NCBI GenBank assembly: GCA_036159995.1
Contig: JAYYEI010000049.1
Span: 124,001-188,000, forward strand
Origin: UBA8752 sp036159995
Lineage (GTDB): Bacteria; Bacteroidota; Bacteroidia; Flavobacteriales_D; Sanyastnellaceae
DNA length: 64,000 nt
Direction of reading: 5' to 3'
Below the pieces are notes generated by a model. That model was not told where the DNA came from. It ran no database searches and saw only the letters and a program-made list of their open reading frames with translations. A program made the translations under genes and the position numbers. How positions within the stretch are numbered: the stretch's first letter is position 1; each line of letters opens with the position of its first letter. Of this stretch, positions 26,396 to 34,521 are shown piece by piece.

Positions 26396-27430
26396 TCAAA
26401 GATGGCGCCGGATGAGGTCGGTCACCGCATCGGCCCAATCGTCCTCGGCATTGAGGCTCGGCACGAGGTCGAGGTGCTCACCGCCGTCCTCCTCGAAGAT
26501 CTCGACGTATTCCTCGCCGATCTCCACCGTCGTTTCCAGGCAATCCGCCACGAAGGCGGGGGAGAAGACGAGCAGGCGCTTGTCCCCGGCCTTGGCCCGC
26601 TCCTCGACCACCTTGTCGCTGAATGGCGTCAGCCACTTCTTGTCGAGGCGGCTCTGGAAGGCCACGGTGTAGCGGTCCTCCGGGATGCCGAGGCGCTCGG
26701 CCAACGCCCGCGTGGTGGCGTAGCAGGTGGCCTTGTAGCAGAACTTGTTCTCCTCGTTGATTTCCGATTCGCAGCTGTGGTTCGCACAGCGCCGGTCCTC
26801 GTAGACCTTGTCCACCTGCCGGGTCGGCACGCCGTGGTAGCTGAACAGGATGTGGTCGTAGCTGTCCAGGTCGAACTTCCGCGCCCGCGCCTCGAAACAG
26901 GAGAGGTAGCCCTCGTCGTCCCAGTATTGGCTGACCATCCGCACCTCGGGAATCACGTACCACTTCGAGATGAGGCGCATGGCCTCCTCGAGCGTGCTGC
27001 CGGTGGTGGCCGACGCGTACTGGGCGTACAGCGGCAGGATGACGACGCGGTCGTAGCCGCATTGGCGCATCTCCTCGAGCACTTTGGGCATGCCCGGATT
27101 CTGGTAGCGCATCGCAAAGTGCACGTGCAGCTCACCGAGCTCCGGGTGCTGCTCAGCCAGCGCAGTACAGCGCTCGGAAACCTTGCGGGTCAGCTCCAAC
27201 CCGTGCAGCAGCAGGGGCGACCCGTCGTCGGTCCAGACCTTCTTGTATTCACGGGAGCTCCGGAAGCGGCGCAGCGGCGAAATGATGCCGCGCACGAGGA
27301 TCTGGCGGGGCAGCCAGGGGATGTCGATGACGCGCCCGTCGGACAGGAATTCCGTGAGGTAGCGTCCGACGGCACTGGGCCCGGGGTTGTCCGGGGTGCC
27401 GAGGTTGATCAGGAGGATGCCGGTCTTCAT
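26396..27430 (-). CDS. hemH: Ferrochelatase with four-cysteine insert
   Basis: Inserts Fe(II) into protoporphyrin IX (or coproporphyrin III) to make haem. The 344-residue protein has KTGILLINLGTPDNP at the N-terminus, YLTEFLSD, a catalytic His199 in FSYHGVPTRQ, and AFQSRLDKKWLTPF with the C-terminal VFSPAFVADCLETTVEIGEEY containing the conserved Glu. After His199 there is a cysteine-rich stretch, Cys215, 220, 231 and 236 (CX4C-X10-CX4C), that could hold a 2Fe-2S cluster as in some other bacterial ferrochelatases; this is inference. ATG 27430 gives the family start. First gene of the hemH-pabB-tilS unit, 63 nt downstream of lpd. Confidence 0.95.
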   Translation of the reverse strand: MKTGILLINLGTPDNPGPSAVGRYLTEFLSDGRVIDIPWLPRQILVRGIISPLRRFRSSREYKKVWTDDGSPLLLHGLELTRKVSERCTALAEQHPELGELHVHFAMRYQNPGMPKVLEEMRQCGYDRVVILPLYAQYASATTGSTLEEAMRLISKWYVIPEVRMVSQYWDDEGYLSCFEARARKFDLDSYDHILFSYHGVPTRQVDKVYEDRRCANHSCESEINEENKFCYKATCYATTRALAERLGIPEDRYTVAFQSRLDKKWLTPFSDKVVEERAKAGDKRLLVFSPAFVADCLETTVEIGEEYVEIFEEDGGEHLDLVPSLNAEDDWADAVTDLIRRHL

Positions 27431-27493
27431 CGTGTGTGCCAATGCGGTGTCGCAGGGGGAACAACCCCACCGCGGCCGGGTTCGCTCGCCCGG

Positions 27494-28897
27494 TCAGATG
27501 TGCAGCGCGCGGTCGCCTGTGGCGGCCAGGGCGGCCTCCTTGAGGGCTTCCGTGAAGGTGGGGTGGGCGTGGCTCATGCGGGCGATGTCCTCCGCCGAAG
27601 CGCGGTACTCCATGGCCACCACGGCCTCGGCAATCATGTCCGCGGCGCGGGGACCGCAGATGTGCACGCCCAGGATCTCGTCGGTCTCCTGGTGGGCGAG
27701 GACCTTGACCACGCCGTCGGTGTCCATGGAGGCGCGGGCGCGACCGGAGGCCTTGAACGGAAAGCTGCCCGTCTTGTAGGCGATGCCGTCTGCCTTGAGC
27801 TGCTCCTCGGTCTGGCCCACGGCGGCCACCTCGGGCCACGTGTAGACCACGCCGGGGATGAGGTTGTGGTCGAGGTGCGGCTTCTGGCCGGCCATGTGCT
27901 CGACGGCGTAGATGCCCTCCTCCTCGGCCTTGTGGGCGAGCATGGCGCCCTTCACCACGTCGCCGATGGCGTAGATGTGCGGGTGGGCGGTGCGCAGGTG
28001 GCCATCCACCTCCACACGGCCGCGGTCATCGAGGGCGATGCCGGCCTTGTCCAGCCCGAGTCCCTCGGTGTAGGGCTTGCGGCCCACCGCCACGAGGCAG
28101 TAATCCGCTTCCCAGGTGATTTCCTCGCCTTTCTTGTTGTCGGCCTTGACGATGGCCTTGTCGCCGGCATTGACCACCTCCTTCACGCCATGGCTGAGGT
28201 GGAACTTGACGCCGATTTTCTTCATGGCGCGCTGGAGCTCCTTGCCCATCGTGCGGTCCATCGTCGGGATGATGGCGTTCTGGTACTCCACCACGTGGAC
28301 TTCGGTGCCCAGGCGGGCGTAGACCGAACCGAGCTCGAGGCCGATGACCCCGCCGCCGATGATCACCATGCGCTCCGGCAGGGCCGGCAATTCCAACGCC
28401 TCGGTGGAGGTGATGACGCGGTCCCCGTCGAGTTGGATGAAGGGGAGGCTCGCCGGCTCGCTGCCGGTGGCGATCAGGATGCGGTCGGCCTTGATCTGCT
28501 CGGTCTCGCCGCCGTCCTTCTTGACTTCGAGGGTGTGGGCGTCGACGAAGGAGCCAAATCCGTTGAGGACGGTGATGCCGTTCTTCTCCATCAGGAAGTC
28601 CACGCCGGCGACGGTCTGGTCGACGACCTCCTGTTTGCGGGCGATCATCCGGGGAAAATCAATCTTCAGCCCTCCCGTCTGGATGCCGTGGAGGTCGAAC
28701 TCCTTGCTCGCCTTGAGGTAGTGCTCCGAGCTGTCGAGCAGGGCCTTGGACGGGATGCACCCGACGTTCAGGCAGGTGCCGCCGAGGGTGCCGCGCTTCT
28801 CGATGAGCGCCGTCTTGTATCCGAGTTGGGCGCCGCGGATGGCGGCCACATATCCGCCGGGGCCGGCGCCGATGACCACGAGGTCGTACTGGTTCAT
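27494..28897 (-). CDS. lpd: Dihydrolipoyl dehydrogenase
   Basis: FAD flavoprotein (E3) that reoxidises dihydrolipoyl groups of 2-oxoacid dehydrogenases and the glycine cleavage system, using NAD. 467 residues: FAD-binding VVIGAGPGGYVAA at 7-19, redox-active Cys42/Cys47 in GGTCLNVGCIPSK, NAD-binding IIGGGVIGLELGSVYA at ~180-195, a second FAD motif YAIGDVVKGAMLAHKAEEEG, and the C-terminal His-Glu pair in SHAHPTFTEAL. It is not next to the E1/E2 genes; sucA-sucB lie 6 kb away on the other strand, so the same E3 probably serves several complexes. ATG 28897 begins the FAD domain directly. Confidence 0.97.
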   Translation of the reverse strand: MNQYDLVVIGAGPGGYVAAIRGAQLGYKTALIEKRGTLGGTCLNVGCIPSKALLDSSEHYLKASKEFDLHGIQTGGLKIDFPRMIARKQEVVDQTVAGVDFLMEKNGITVLNGFGSFVDAHTLEVKKDGGETEQIKADRILIATGSEPASLPFIQLDGDRVITSTEALELPALPERMVIIGGGVIGLELGSVYARLGTEVHVVEYQNAIIPTMDRTMGKELQRAMKKIGVKFHLSHGVKEVVNAGDKAIVKADNKKGEEITWEADYCLVAVGRKPYTEGLGLDKAGIALDDRGRVEVDGHLRTAHPHIYAIGDVVKGAMLAHKAEEEGIYAVEHMAGQKPHLDHNLIPGVVYTWPEVAAVGQTEEQLKADGIAYKTGSFPFKASGRARASMDTDGVVKVLAHQETDEILGVHICGPRAADMIAEAVVAMEYRASAEDIARMSHAHPTFTEALKEAALAATGDRALHI

Positions 28898-28918
28898 GGG
28901 TTGCGAACGGTTGGACTG

Positions 28919-28926
28919 CGAAGGTA
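28919..28926 (-). promoter_or_regulatory. -7-like box of lpd
   Basis: TACCTTCG on the minus strand (one change from TAnnTTTG) ends 21 nt before the lpd ATG, inside the 92-nt divergent gap with the MMPL transporter gene. That gene has a weaker box, TTCCTTTG at 28972-28979, 10 nt before its ATG. Confidence 0.5.
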
Positions 28927-28989
28927 ACCCGGCCCACGCAGGCCCGCACCCCCGATTCGTGCCTTGTGCCTTTCCTTTGCCGCCTCCCA

Positions 28990-31437
28990 ATGTGGTCCCG
29001 GCTCGCAACCATCATTCTGAGGGGACGCCTCCCCATCCTGATTGCCCTCGCGGTGATCACGGCCAGCATGGCCACGCGGATCGACGAGCTGGGCATCCGC
29101 TACAAGTTCGGCGGGCTCCTTCCCGATGATGATCCGGCCCTCGTGGCTTACAACGACTTTCTCGAGGAATTCGGGGAAGAGGGCAACGTGGTCGCCCTCG
29201 GCATCGAGGATGGTCGGCTCGACAGCCTCGAGGTCTTTCGGGCCTGGTGGGACCTCGACTCGGTGCTCCGCGCGGTACAGGTTCCGGTGGACAGCCTGAA
29301 GCCCGACGGCACCCCTTGGGAGGTCCACGTGGTCGACAGCGTTTTCGGCTTCCGGACAGCGGTGGAACTCGTCCGGGTAGACGATCCGAAGTCCTTCGTG
29401 ATGGAGCCGGTGTTCGGGTCGATGCCCGCGGATCAGTCCACCCTCGACAGCACGCTCGATCGCCTGCGTTCCTTGCCGTTCTATGAGGGCTTCCTGCACA
29501 CGGAGAGCGGGGCCACCATCCAGATGATCTACGTCAATGCGCCACTCTTCAATTCGGAGAACCGCGGGCGCAGCGTGGAGCTCCTCGTCGAGGAGGTGGA
29601 GCGGTTCGAGGCGCAGACCGGGGTCGATGTCCACGTCTCGGGCTTGCCCTACATCCGCACGGAGGTTACGACCAAGATCAAGCGCGAACTGGGGCTCTTC
29701 ATCGCCCTGGCCGCCATCGTGACGGCCTTGTTGTTGCTCTTGTTCTTCCGCAACGTGGTGGTCATGGCCGTCTGCATGCTCGTCGTGGGCACTGGGGTGG
29801 TCTGGTCCCTGGGCAGCATCGTCCTGTTCGATTACAAGCTCACGGCATTGATGGGGCTCATCCCCCCGCTCATGATCGTGATCGGGGTGCCCAATTGCAT
29901 CTACCTGCTCAACAAGTACCACGCGGAATACAAGCGCCACGGCAACAAGGCGCTCGCCCTGACGCGAATGGTCCGGAAGGTGGGCAACGCCACGTTCATG
30001 ACGAACGCCACGACGGCGCTCGGCTTCGCGGCCTTCATGTTCACCACGAGCGATGTGCTCCAGCAGTTCGGCGTGATTGCCTCGGTCAACATCCTGGCGA
30101 TGTTCTGCATCTCGCTGCTGATCATCCCCGCCGTGTTCAGTTGGCTTCCGCCTCCGCGCCGGCGCCACGTGCGCCACCTCGACCGGCGCTGGGTCTACCT
30201 CGTGGTGCACCGCCTCGAGCGGATGGTCAGCCACCACCGCCGCGCGGTGTACCTCGTGACGGCCGGCGTGCTGGTGCTCGGCGGCATCGGCATTTCACTC
30301 ATGAAGGTGACGGGCAACGTGGCGGGAGACTTGCCGCAGGAAGACGCCATCCTGATGGACCTCCATTGGTTTGAGGACCACTTCGGAGGGGTGATGCCCT
30401 TCGAGGTCATGATCGAGACGGACAAGCCCGGCCGCGTGACCCAGCTCGCCTTCCTAAAGAAGGTCGAACGGCTTCAGCGCGTGCTGTCCGAGGAGCCGCA
30501 ACTGTCCCGTTCGGTGTCCCTCGTGGATGGTCTGAAGCTGGCCAAACAGGGCTTCTTCCGAGGCAATCCCTCGCGCTACGCCCTCCCCACCCGCCGTGAG
30601 CAGAGCTTCATGGGCCCCTATTTGACGGGCACCAGCGGCACGGGCATCGAAGGCGGGGGCCGCTTCGTCGATTCCGCCAAGACGACCATCCGCGTGACCG
30701 CCCAGGTGGCTGACATCGGCACCCGGGAGATGGGGGAGCTGACCGACCGCCTCCGCCTGCGGATCGACAGCATCTTCCCGCCGGAAGACCACAAGGTGAC
30801 GCTGACCGGAACGAGCGTCGTTTTCGTGGAGGGCACCACCTACCTGGTCAAGAACCTCTTCGTTTCGCTCGCCCTGGCCGTGCTCGTCATCGCCACGGTG
30901 ATGTCCATCCTGTTCCGCAGCGCGCGCATGGTGGCCATCAGCCTGCTGCCCAACCTGGTGCCGCTCATCTTCACGGCCGCCGTGATGGGCTTCTTCGGCA
31001 TCGCGCTCAAGCCTAGCACCCTGCTGGTCTTCAGCATCGCCTTCGGCATTTCCGTGGATGACACCATCCACCTGCTGGCCAAATACCGGCAGGAACTCGA
31101 CCTCCACGGGTGGAACATGCGTGAGGCGGTCCTGCTCGCCGTTCGGGAGACCGGGGTGTCCATGATGTACACGAGCATCGTGCTCTTCTTTGGATTCCTG
31201 ATGTTCTTCGCCTCGGACTTCGAAGGCACGCGGGCCCTCGGCATCCTCGTCTCCACGACGTTGCTCGTTGCCATGCTGACCAACCTCGTCCTGCTGCCCT
31301 CGATGCTGCTCGGCTTCGAGCGCTACATCACGGCCCAAACCTTCAAGGAGCCGCTGCTTGAGATCATCGACGAGGAGGACGACGTGGACATCGAGGAGCT
31401 CACCGTCGACGTGGGCAATCCGGGCAGCCGGGGCTGA
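28990..31437 (+). CDS. MMPL/RND-family transporter
   Basis: An 815-residue inner-membrane protein of the MMPL/HpnN-type RND group. There is one N-terminal membrane helix, a periplasmic loop (~40-225), five more helices (~225-400), a soluble link, another helix (~420-440), a second periplasmic loop, and five C-terminal helices (~625-790). Motifs of proton-coupled RND proteins are visible: MGLIPPLMIVIGVPNCIYLLNKYH in the first half and FSIAFGISVDDTIHLLAKYRQ (with the DD proton-relay pair) in the second. Relatives export lipids, hopanoids or other hydrophobic molecules; the substrate here is unknown. ATG 28990 is preferred over GTG 28966. The tail is acidic (IIDEEDDVDIEEL). Confidence 0.88.
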   Translation: MWSRLATIILRGRLPILIALAVITASMATRIDELGIRYKFGGLLPDDDPALVAYNDFLEEFGEEGNVVALGIEDGRLDSLEVFRAWWDLDSVLRAVQVPVDSLKPDGTPWEVHVVDSVFGFRTAVELVRVDDPKSFVMEPVFGSMPADQSTLDSTLDRLRSLPFYEGFLHTESGATIQMIYVNAPLFNSENRGRSVELLVEEVERFEAQTGVDVHVSGLPYIRTEVTTKIKRELGLFIALAAIVTALLLLLFFRNVVVMAVCMLVVGTGVVWSLGSIVLFDYKLTALMGLIPPLMIVIGVPNCIYLLNKYHAEYKRHGNKALALTRMVRKVGNATFMTNATTALGFAAFMFTTSDVLQQFGVIASVNILAMFCISLLIIPAVFSWLPPPRRRHVRHLDRRWVYLVVHRLERMVSHHRRAVYLVTAGVLVLGGIGISLMKVTGNVAGDLPQEDAILMDLHWFEDHFGGVMPFEVMIETDKPGRVTQLAFLKKVERLQRVLSEEPQLSRSVSLVDGLKLAKQGFFRGNPSRYALPTRREQSFMGPYLTGTSGTGIEGGGRFVDSAKTTIRVTAQVADIGTREMGELTDRLRLRIDSIFPPEDHKVTLTGTSVVFVEGTTYLVKNLFVSLALAVLVIATVMSILFRSARMVAISLLPNLVPLIFTAAVMGFFGIALKPSTLLVFSIAFGISVDDTIHLLAKYRQELDLHGWNMREAVLLAVRETGVSMMYTSIVLFFGFLMFFASDFEGTRALGILVSTTLLVAMLTNLVLLPSMLLGFERYITAQTFKEPLLEIIDEEDDVDIEELTVDVGNPGSRG

Positions 31438-31532
31438 CCGGATGACGATTGTCACCTCCCGGGCTGACTGACGTCACCGGAACCGTCTTCGATTCGGGGC
31501 TAATTGGGACCCAACCCAATCGCCTCGATCCA

Positions 31533-31613
31533 ATGAACGTCTTGCCCCCTCCCTCCCGTGTCGCTCTGCTGGTCGACCTGCCCTTGCACGTCGCCTTTTC
31601 CCTCTCGCCATGA
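31533..31613 (+). CDS. Possible 26-codon leader ORF before the dioxygenase
   Basis: ATG at 31533 opens a 26-residue frame (starting MNVLPPPSRVALL) whose TGA overlaps the dioxygenase ATG as ATGA. It lies in the 172-nt gap after the MMPL gene, which otherwise holds only a TAATTGGG sequence at 31501. It is proline-rich at the start and hydrophobic later. It may be a coupling leader peptide, or simply chance; codon use in so short a frame cannot decide. Confidence 0.25.
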   Translation: MNVLPPPSRVALLVDLPLHVAFSLSP

Positions 31614-32533
31614 TCCCGATCCTTCCTTCCTCCGCACACCCTGCTGACCGGCCCGTCCGGTTGCCCGTTCCCCACGCCCTCCGCAAGGCCCTTCCCTCTA
31701 GCGACCGCGCGGAGGCCGCCTTGGCCCAGGCGCTGGACGGAGTCAGCATTCCCGCCCTCGACGTCTCGCGCCTGGCCGGGGCCCTCGCCGGGTCGGCCGG
31801 CCACGCCATCCTCGCTGCACCGTCCTGCTGGACGGACGCTCAATTGCGCTGGGCCTACGTGGTGATCCTGCATCACCTCGGGAATCTGAACGGTCGGTAT
31901 GGCAAGCTCTTTGACGTGGCCGACCGCGGACTCGACCACACCACGTCCAATGCCCCGGTCTCCAAGACCAAGGCGGCGACAGGCATGCACACCGACAGCA
32001 GCGACGCCGGGTACAATCCGGACTTGGTCGCCCTGCTCTGCTTGCAACCAGGCGCCTCGGGAGGACGCTCGCTGCTCGCCGATGCCCAAGCCCTCTTTGA
32101 CCGCCTGCGCCAGGCCCACCCGGAACTCGTGTCGGTGGCCCGCACCGCTTGGCCCCGCGACGTGGTCACCCCGGGCCTCACGAGCTGCAACAAAGCCATC
32201 GAGGACAACGCCATCCCCGTCTTCTCGGAGGACGACCATGGCCTCATCTTCCGTTACATGCGCTATTGGACCGAGCGGGCGATGGCCAAGCTCGACCGGA
32301 CCGTGCCGGAGGAGTTGACGCGCCTCTTCGATTTCATCGATGCTGACATGGACGAGCACGCCTTACGCTTCCAATTGCGGCGTGGGGACATGCTCGTGGC
32401 CAACAACCGCACCATGGTCCACGGCCGGGAGGCTTTCGAGAACGCCGCCGGGTTCGCTCCGCGCTGTCTCGTGCGGGCCTGGGTCGACGGATTTCTGGAT
32501 TCCCGGTCGCAGGCCTTGTCCTTGCGCGCCTGA
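31610..32533 (+). CDS. TauD/TfdA-like Fe(II)/2-oxoglutarate dioxygenase
   Basis: A 307-residue non-haem iron oxygenase of the TauD/TfdA superfamily. The facial triad is visible: His127 and Asp129 (GMHTDSSD) and distal His271 (MVHGRE), with a 2-oxoglutarate-binding Arg at 286 or 289 (RCLVRAWV). The jelly-roll segment DLVALLCLQPGASGGRSLLADAQAL is typical. The substrate is not predictable; relatives hydroxylate amino acids, taurine, betaines or peptides. It lies 17 nt before rmlA, so it is probably cotranscribed with the dTDP-sugar gene. ATG 31610 is the first full-length start, and a small upstream ORF overlaps it. Hydroxylation of an envelope or secondary metabolite is conceivable but unproven. 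Confidence 0.82.
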   Translation: MIPILPSSAHPADRPVRLPVPHALRKALPSSDRAEAALAQALDGVSIPALDVSRLAGALAGSAGHAILAAPSCWTDAQLRWAYVVILHHLGNLNGRYGKLFDVADRGLDHTTSNAPVSKTKAATGMHTDSSDAGYNPDLVALLCLQPGASGGRSLLADAQALFDRLRQAHPELVSVARTAWPRDVVTPGLTSCNKAIEDNAIPVFSEDDHGLIFRYMRYWTERAMAKLDRTVPEELTRLFDFIDADMDEHALRFQLRRGDMLVANNRTMVHGREAFENAAGFAPRCLVRAWVDGFLDSRSQALSLRA

Positions 32534-32550
32534 AGCCGGAACTTGTCGGC

Positions 32551-33423
32551 ATGAAAGGCATCGTCCTCGCCGGCGGAAGCGGTACGCGGCTGTACCCGAT
32601 CACGAAGGCCATCAGCAAGCAGCTGATGCCCATCTACGACAAGCCGATGATCTATTACCCCCTGTCCACGCTGATGATCAGCGGGATCCGGGACATCCTG
32701 ATCATCTCCACCCCGCATGACCTGCCGGGCTTCCAGCGACTGCTCGGTGACGGCAGCCAATGGGGCTGTAGCTTCACCTACGTCGAGCAGAAGGTGCCCA
32801 ACGGGCTCGCCCAGGCCTTTGTCCTCGGCGAGGAGTTCATCGGCGACGACAAGGTGGCTCTCGTCCTGGGCGACAACATTTTCTACGGCCGGGGTTTCGG
32901 CCGCATCCTGAGGGACAACACCGACATCGACGGGGCGATGGTCTACGCCTACCACGTCAGCGATCCCGAGCGCTACGGTGTGGTGGAATTCGACGAGGAG
33001 GACCGCGTGGTCAGTCTCGAGGAGAAGCCGGCCAATCCACGGTCCAACTTCGCTGTGCCCGGCCTGTATTTCTACGACAACCGGGTGGTCGAGATCGCCA
33101 AGCAGCTCAAGCCAAGCGCCCGGGGCGAATACGAGATCACCGACGTCAACAAGGCCTACCTCGACATGGAGGAGCTCTACGTGAGCAAGCTCGACCGGTA
33201 CACGGCGTGGCTCGATACGGGCACCTTTGCTTCCCTCACCCAGGCGAGCCAATACGTCCAGGTCATCGAGGAACGTCAGGGCATCAAGATTGCTTGCCTC
33301 GAAGAGATTGCCTGGCGAATGGGCTTTATCGACACCGAACAGGCCCGCCGTCTGGCCGATGAGCTCGTCAAGAGCGGCTACGGCGCTTACATCCACGACC
33401 AGCTCGATCGGGGCCTCGAATGA
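32551..33423 (+). CDS. rmlA: Glucose-1-phosphate thymidylyltransferase
   Basis: Makes dTDP-glucose from glucose 1-phosphate and dTTP, the first step to dTDP-rhamnose and other deoxysugars. The 290-residue protein carries the nucleotidyltransferase signature LAGGSGTRLYPIT at 6-18, SKQLMPIYDKPMIYYPL, the metal-binding LGDNIFYG at ~109-116, and EEKPANPRSNFAVPGLYFYD. Length corresponds to the short RmlA type. rmlD lies 15 kb downstream; rmlB and rmlC are not in the window. It overlaps the polyprenyl synthase gene by 4 nt (ATGA). A degenerate start-proximal box (GAACTTGT, 32539-32546) sits 4 nt before the ATG. Confidence 0.96.
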   Translation: MKGIVLAGGSGTRLYPITKAISKQLMPIYDKPMIYYPLSTLMISGIRDILIISTPHDLPGFQRLLGDGSQWGCSFTYVEQKVPNGLAQAFVLGEEFIGDDKVALVLGDNIFYGRGFGRILRDNTDIDGAMVYAYHVSDPERYGVVEFDEEDRVVSLEEKPANPRSNFAVPGLYFYDNRVVEIAKQLKPSARGEYEITDVNKAYLDMEELYVSKLDRYTAWLDTGTFASLTQASQYVQVIEERQGIKIACLEEIAWRMGFIDTEQARRLADELVKSGYGAYIHDQLDRGLE

Positions 33424-34433
33424 TGGCCGAGACGTTCGACGCCAAGGCGGCCATGGCCGACTACCGGACCGCCTTTGAAGCCGGCTGTGCGGACTTCCTG
33501 TCGCGTTACCCCGACTCGGAATTGTACGCCCCGGTCCGGTACCTCATGGCCCTGGGCGGCAAGCGCCTCCGTCCCGTGCTCGTCATGGCGGCCTGCGAGG
33601 CTTGTGGCGGCACCAAGGAGCAGGCCATGCCCGCCGCCCTTGCGGTGGAGCTGTTCCACAATTTCACCCTGATGCACGACGACATCATGGACGAGGCGCC
33701 CTTGCGCCGCGGCCAGGCGACGGTGCATGAGAAATGGGACGACAACCTCGCCATCCTCTCCGGCGACGCCCTTCACGTGATGGCCTGCGAGGCCCTGCTC
33801 GACGCTCCCGCCGATGCCCTCCCTTCCTTGCTTCGCATGTACCACCGCACGGCCCTCGAGGTCTGTGAAGGGCAGGAGCAGGACATGGCCTTCGAGACCC
33901 GCGACACCGTGGCCCTCGAGGAATACATGGAGATGATCCGGCTCAAGACGTCCGTGTTGCTCGCGGCCGCGCTCGACATGGGCGGCGGATCGGCCGGAGC
34001 CGACGAGGCGACCCGCGAGGCGCTGTACGAGTTTGGACTCCACGTTGGCCTCGCCTTCCAGCTTCAGGACGACTACCTCGACGCCTTCGGCAATCCGGAG
34101 AATTTCGGCAAGCAGGTCGGCGGCGACATCCTGGCCGACAAGAAGACCTTCCTGCTGATCCGTGCGCTCGATAAGGCGCAGGGAGCCGATCTTGACGCTC
34201 TCCAGGCCGAACTCGGTCAGAAGCGCGACGGCAAGGTGGGGCGCGTCCTCGACCTCTACCGGCACCTTGGTGTGGACGCCGAGCTCCGCGACGCCATGGC
34301 TGGCCAGGTGGCGCTCGCGGAAGGGGCCCTCGCCCGGATGAAGTCCGCCCGCCCAGATAGCCTCGCCGGCTCGGAAGCCGCGCTGGCCCTGCTTCACGGC
34401 GTCGCCGAGATGGTCACCGCCCGCCTGAATTGA
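33420..34433 (+). CDS. Polyprenyl synthetase family protein
   Basis: A 337-residue trans-prenyltransferase with both aspartate-rich motifs: first DDIMD at 87-91 (LMHDDIMDEAPLRRG), second in FQLQDDYLDAFGN at ~213-225, plus GGKRLRP at ~46-52. It condenses isopentenyl diphosphate with allylic diphosphates. Phe82, five residues before the first motif, suggests a shorter product (C15-C20) rather than a long quinone tail, but length prediction from sequence is uncertain. Substrates come from the MEP pathway (dxs, ispD). The ATGA overlap with rmlA couples a nucleotide-sugar gene to an isoprenoid gene. A second Met (33423) is possible. Confidence 0.9.
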   Translation: MMAETFDAKAAMADYRTAFEAGCADFLSRYPDSELYAPVRYLMALGGKRLRPVLVMAACEACGGTKEQAMPAALAVELFHNFTLMHDDIMDEAPLRRGQATVHEKWDDNLAILSGDALHVMACEALLDAPADALPSLLRMYHRTALEVCEGQEQDMAFETRDTVALEEYMEMIRLKTSVLLAAALDMGGGSAGADEATREALYEFGLHVGLAFQLQDDYLDAFGNPENFGKQVGGDILADKKTFLLIRALDKAQGADLDALQAELGQKRDGKVGRVLDLYRHLGVDAELRDAMAGQVALAEGALARMKSARPDSLAGSEAALALLHGVAEMVTARLN

Positions 34434-34494
34434 CCTGTTCGGCACTTCGTGTGCAACCTGTGCGTTTCGGCGTGTTCCAGGCCCTTCACGGACG

Positions 34495-34502
34495 TACCTT
34501 TG
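34495..34502 (+). promoter_or_regulatory. -7 promoter box of sucA-sucB-rodA
   Basis: TACCTTTG is an exact match to TAnnTTTG and ends 19 nt before the sucA ATG, in an 88-nt gap after the polyprenyl synthase gene. It should drive sucA, sucB and, given the 1-nt spacing, rodA. Confidence 0.6.
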
Positions 34503-34521
34503 TTTGTCGCAGAGCGATTCA

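Noticed and set aside
26246..28927. Open frame of 893 codons on the plus strand
   Set aside because: It lies opposite hemH and lpd, whose motifs are complete. Its translation is low-complexity (Val/Ala/Gly/His/Asp) with no recognisable domain, typical of antisense frames in GC-rich DNA.
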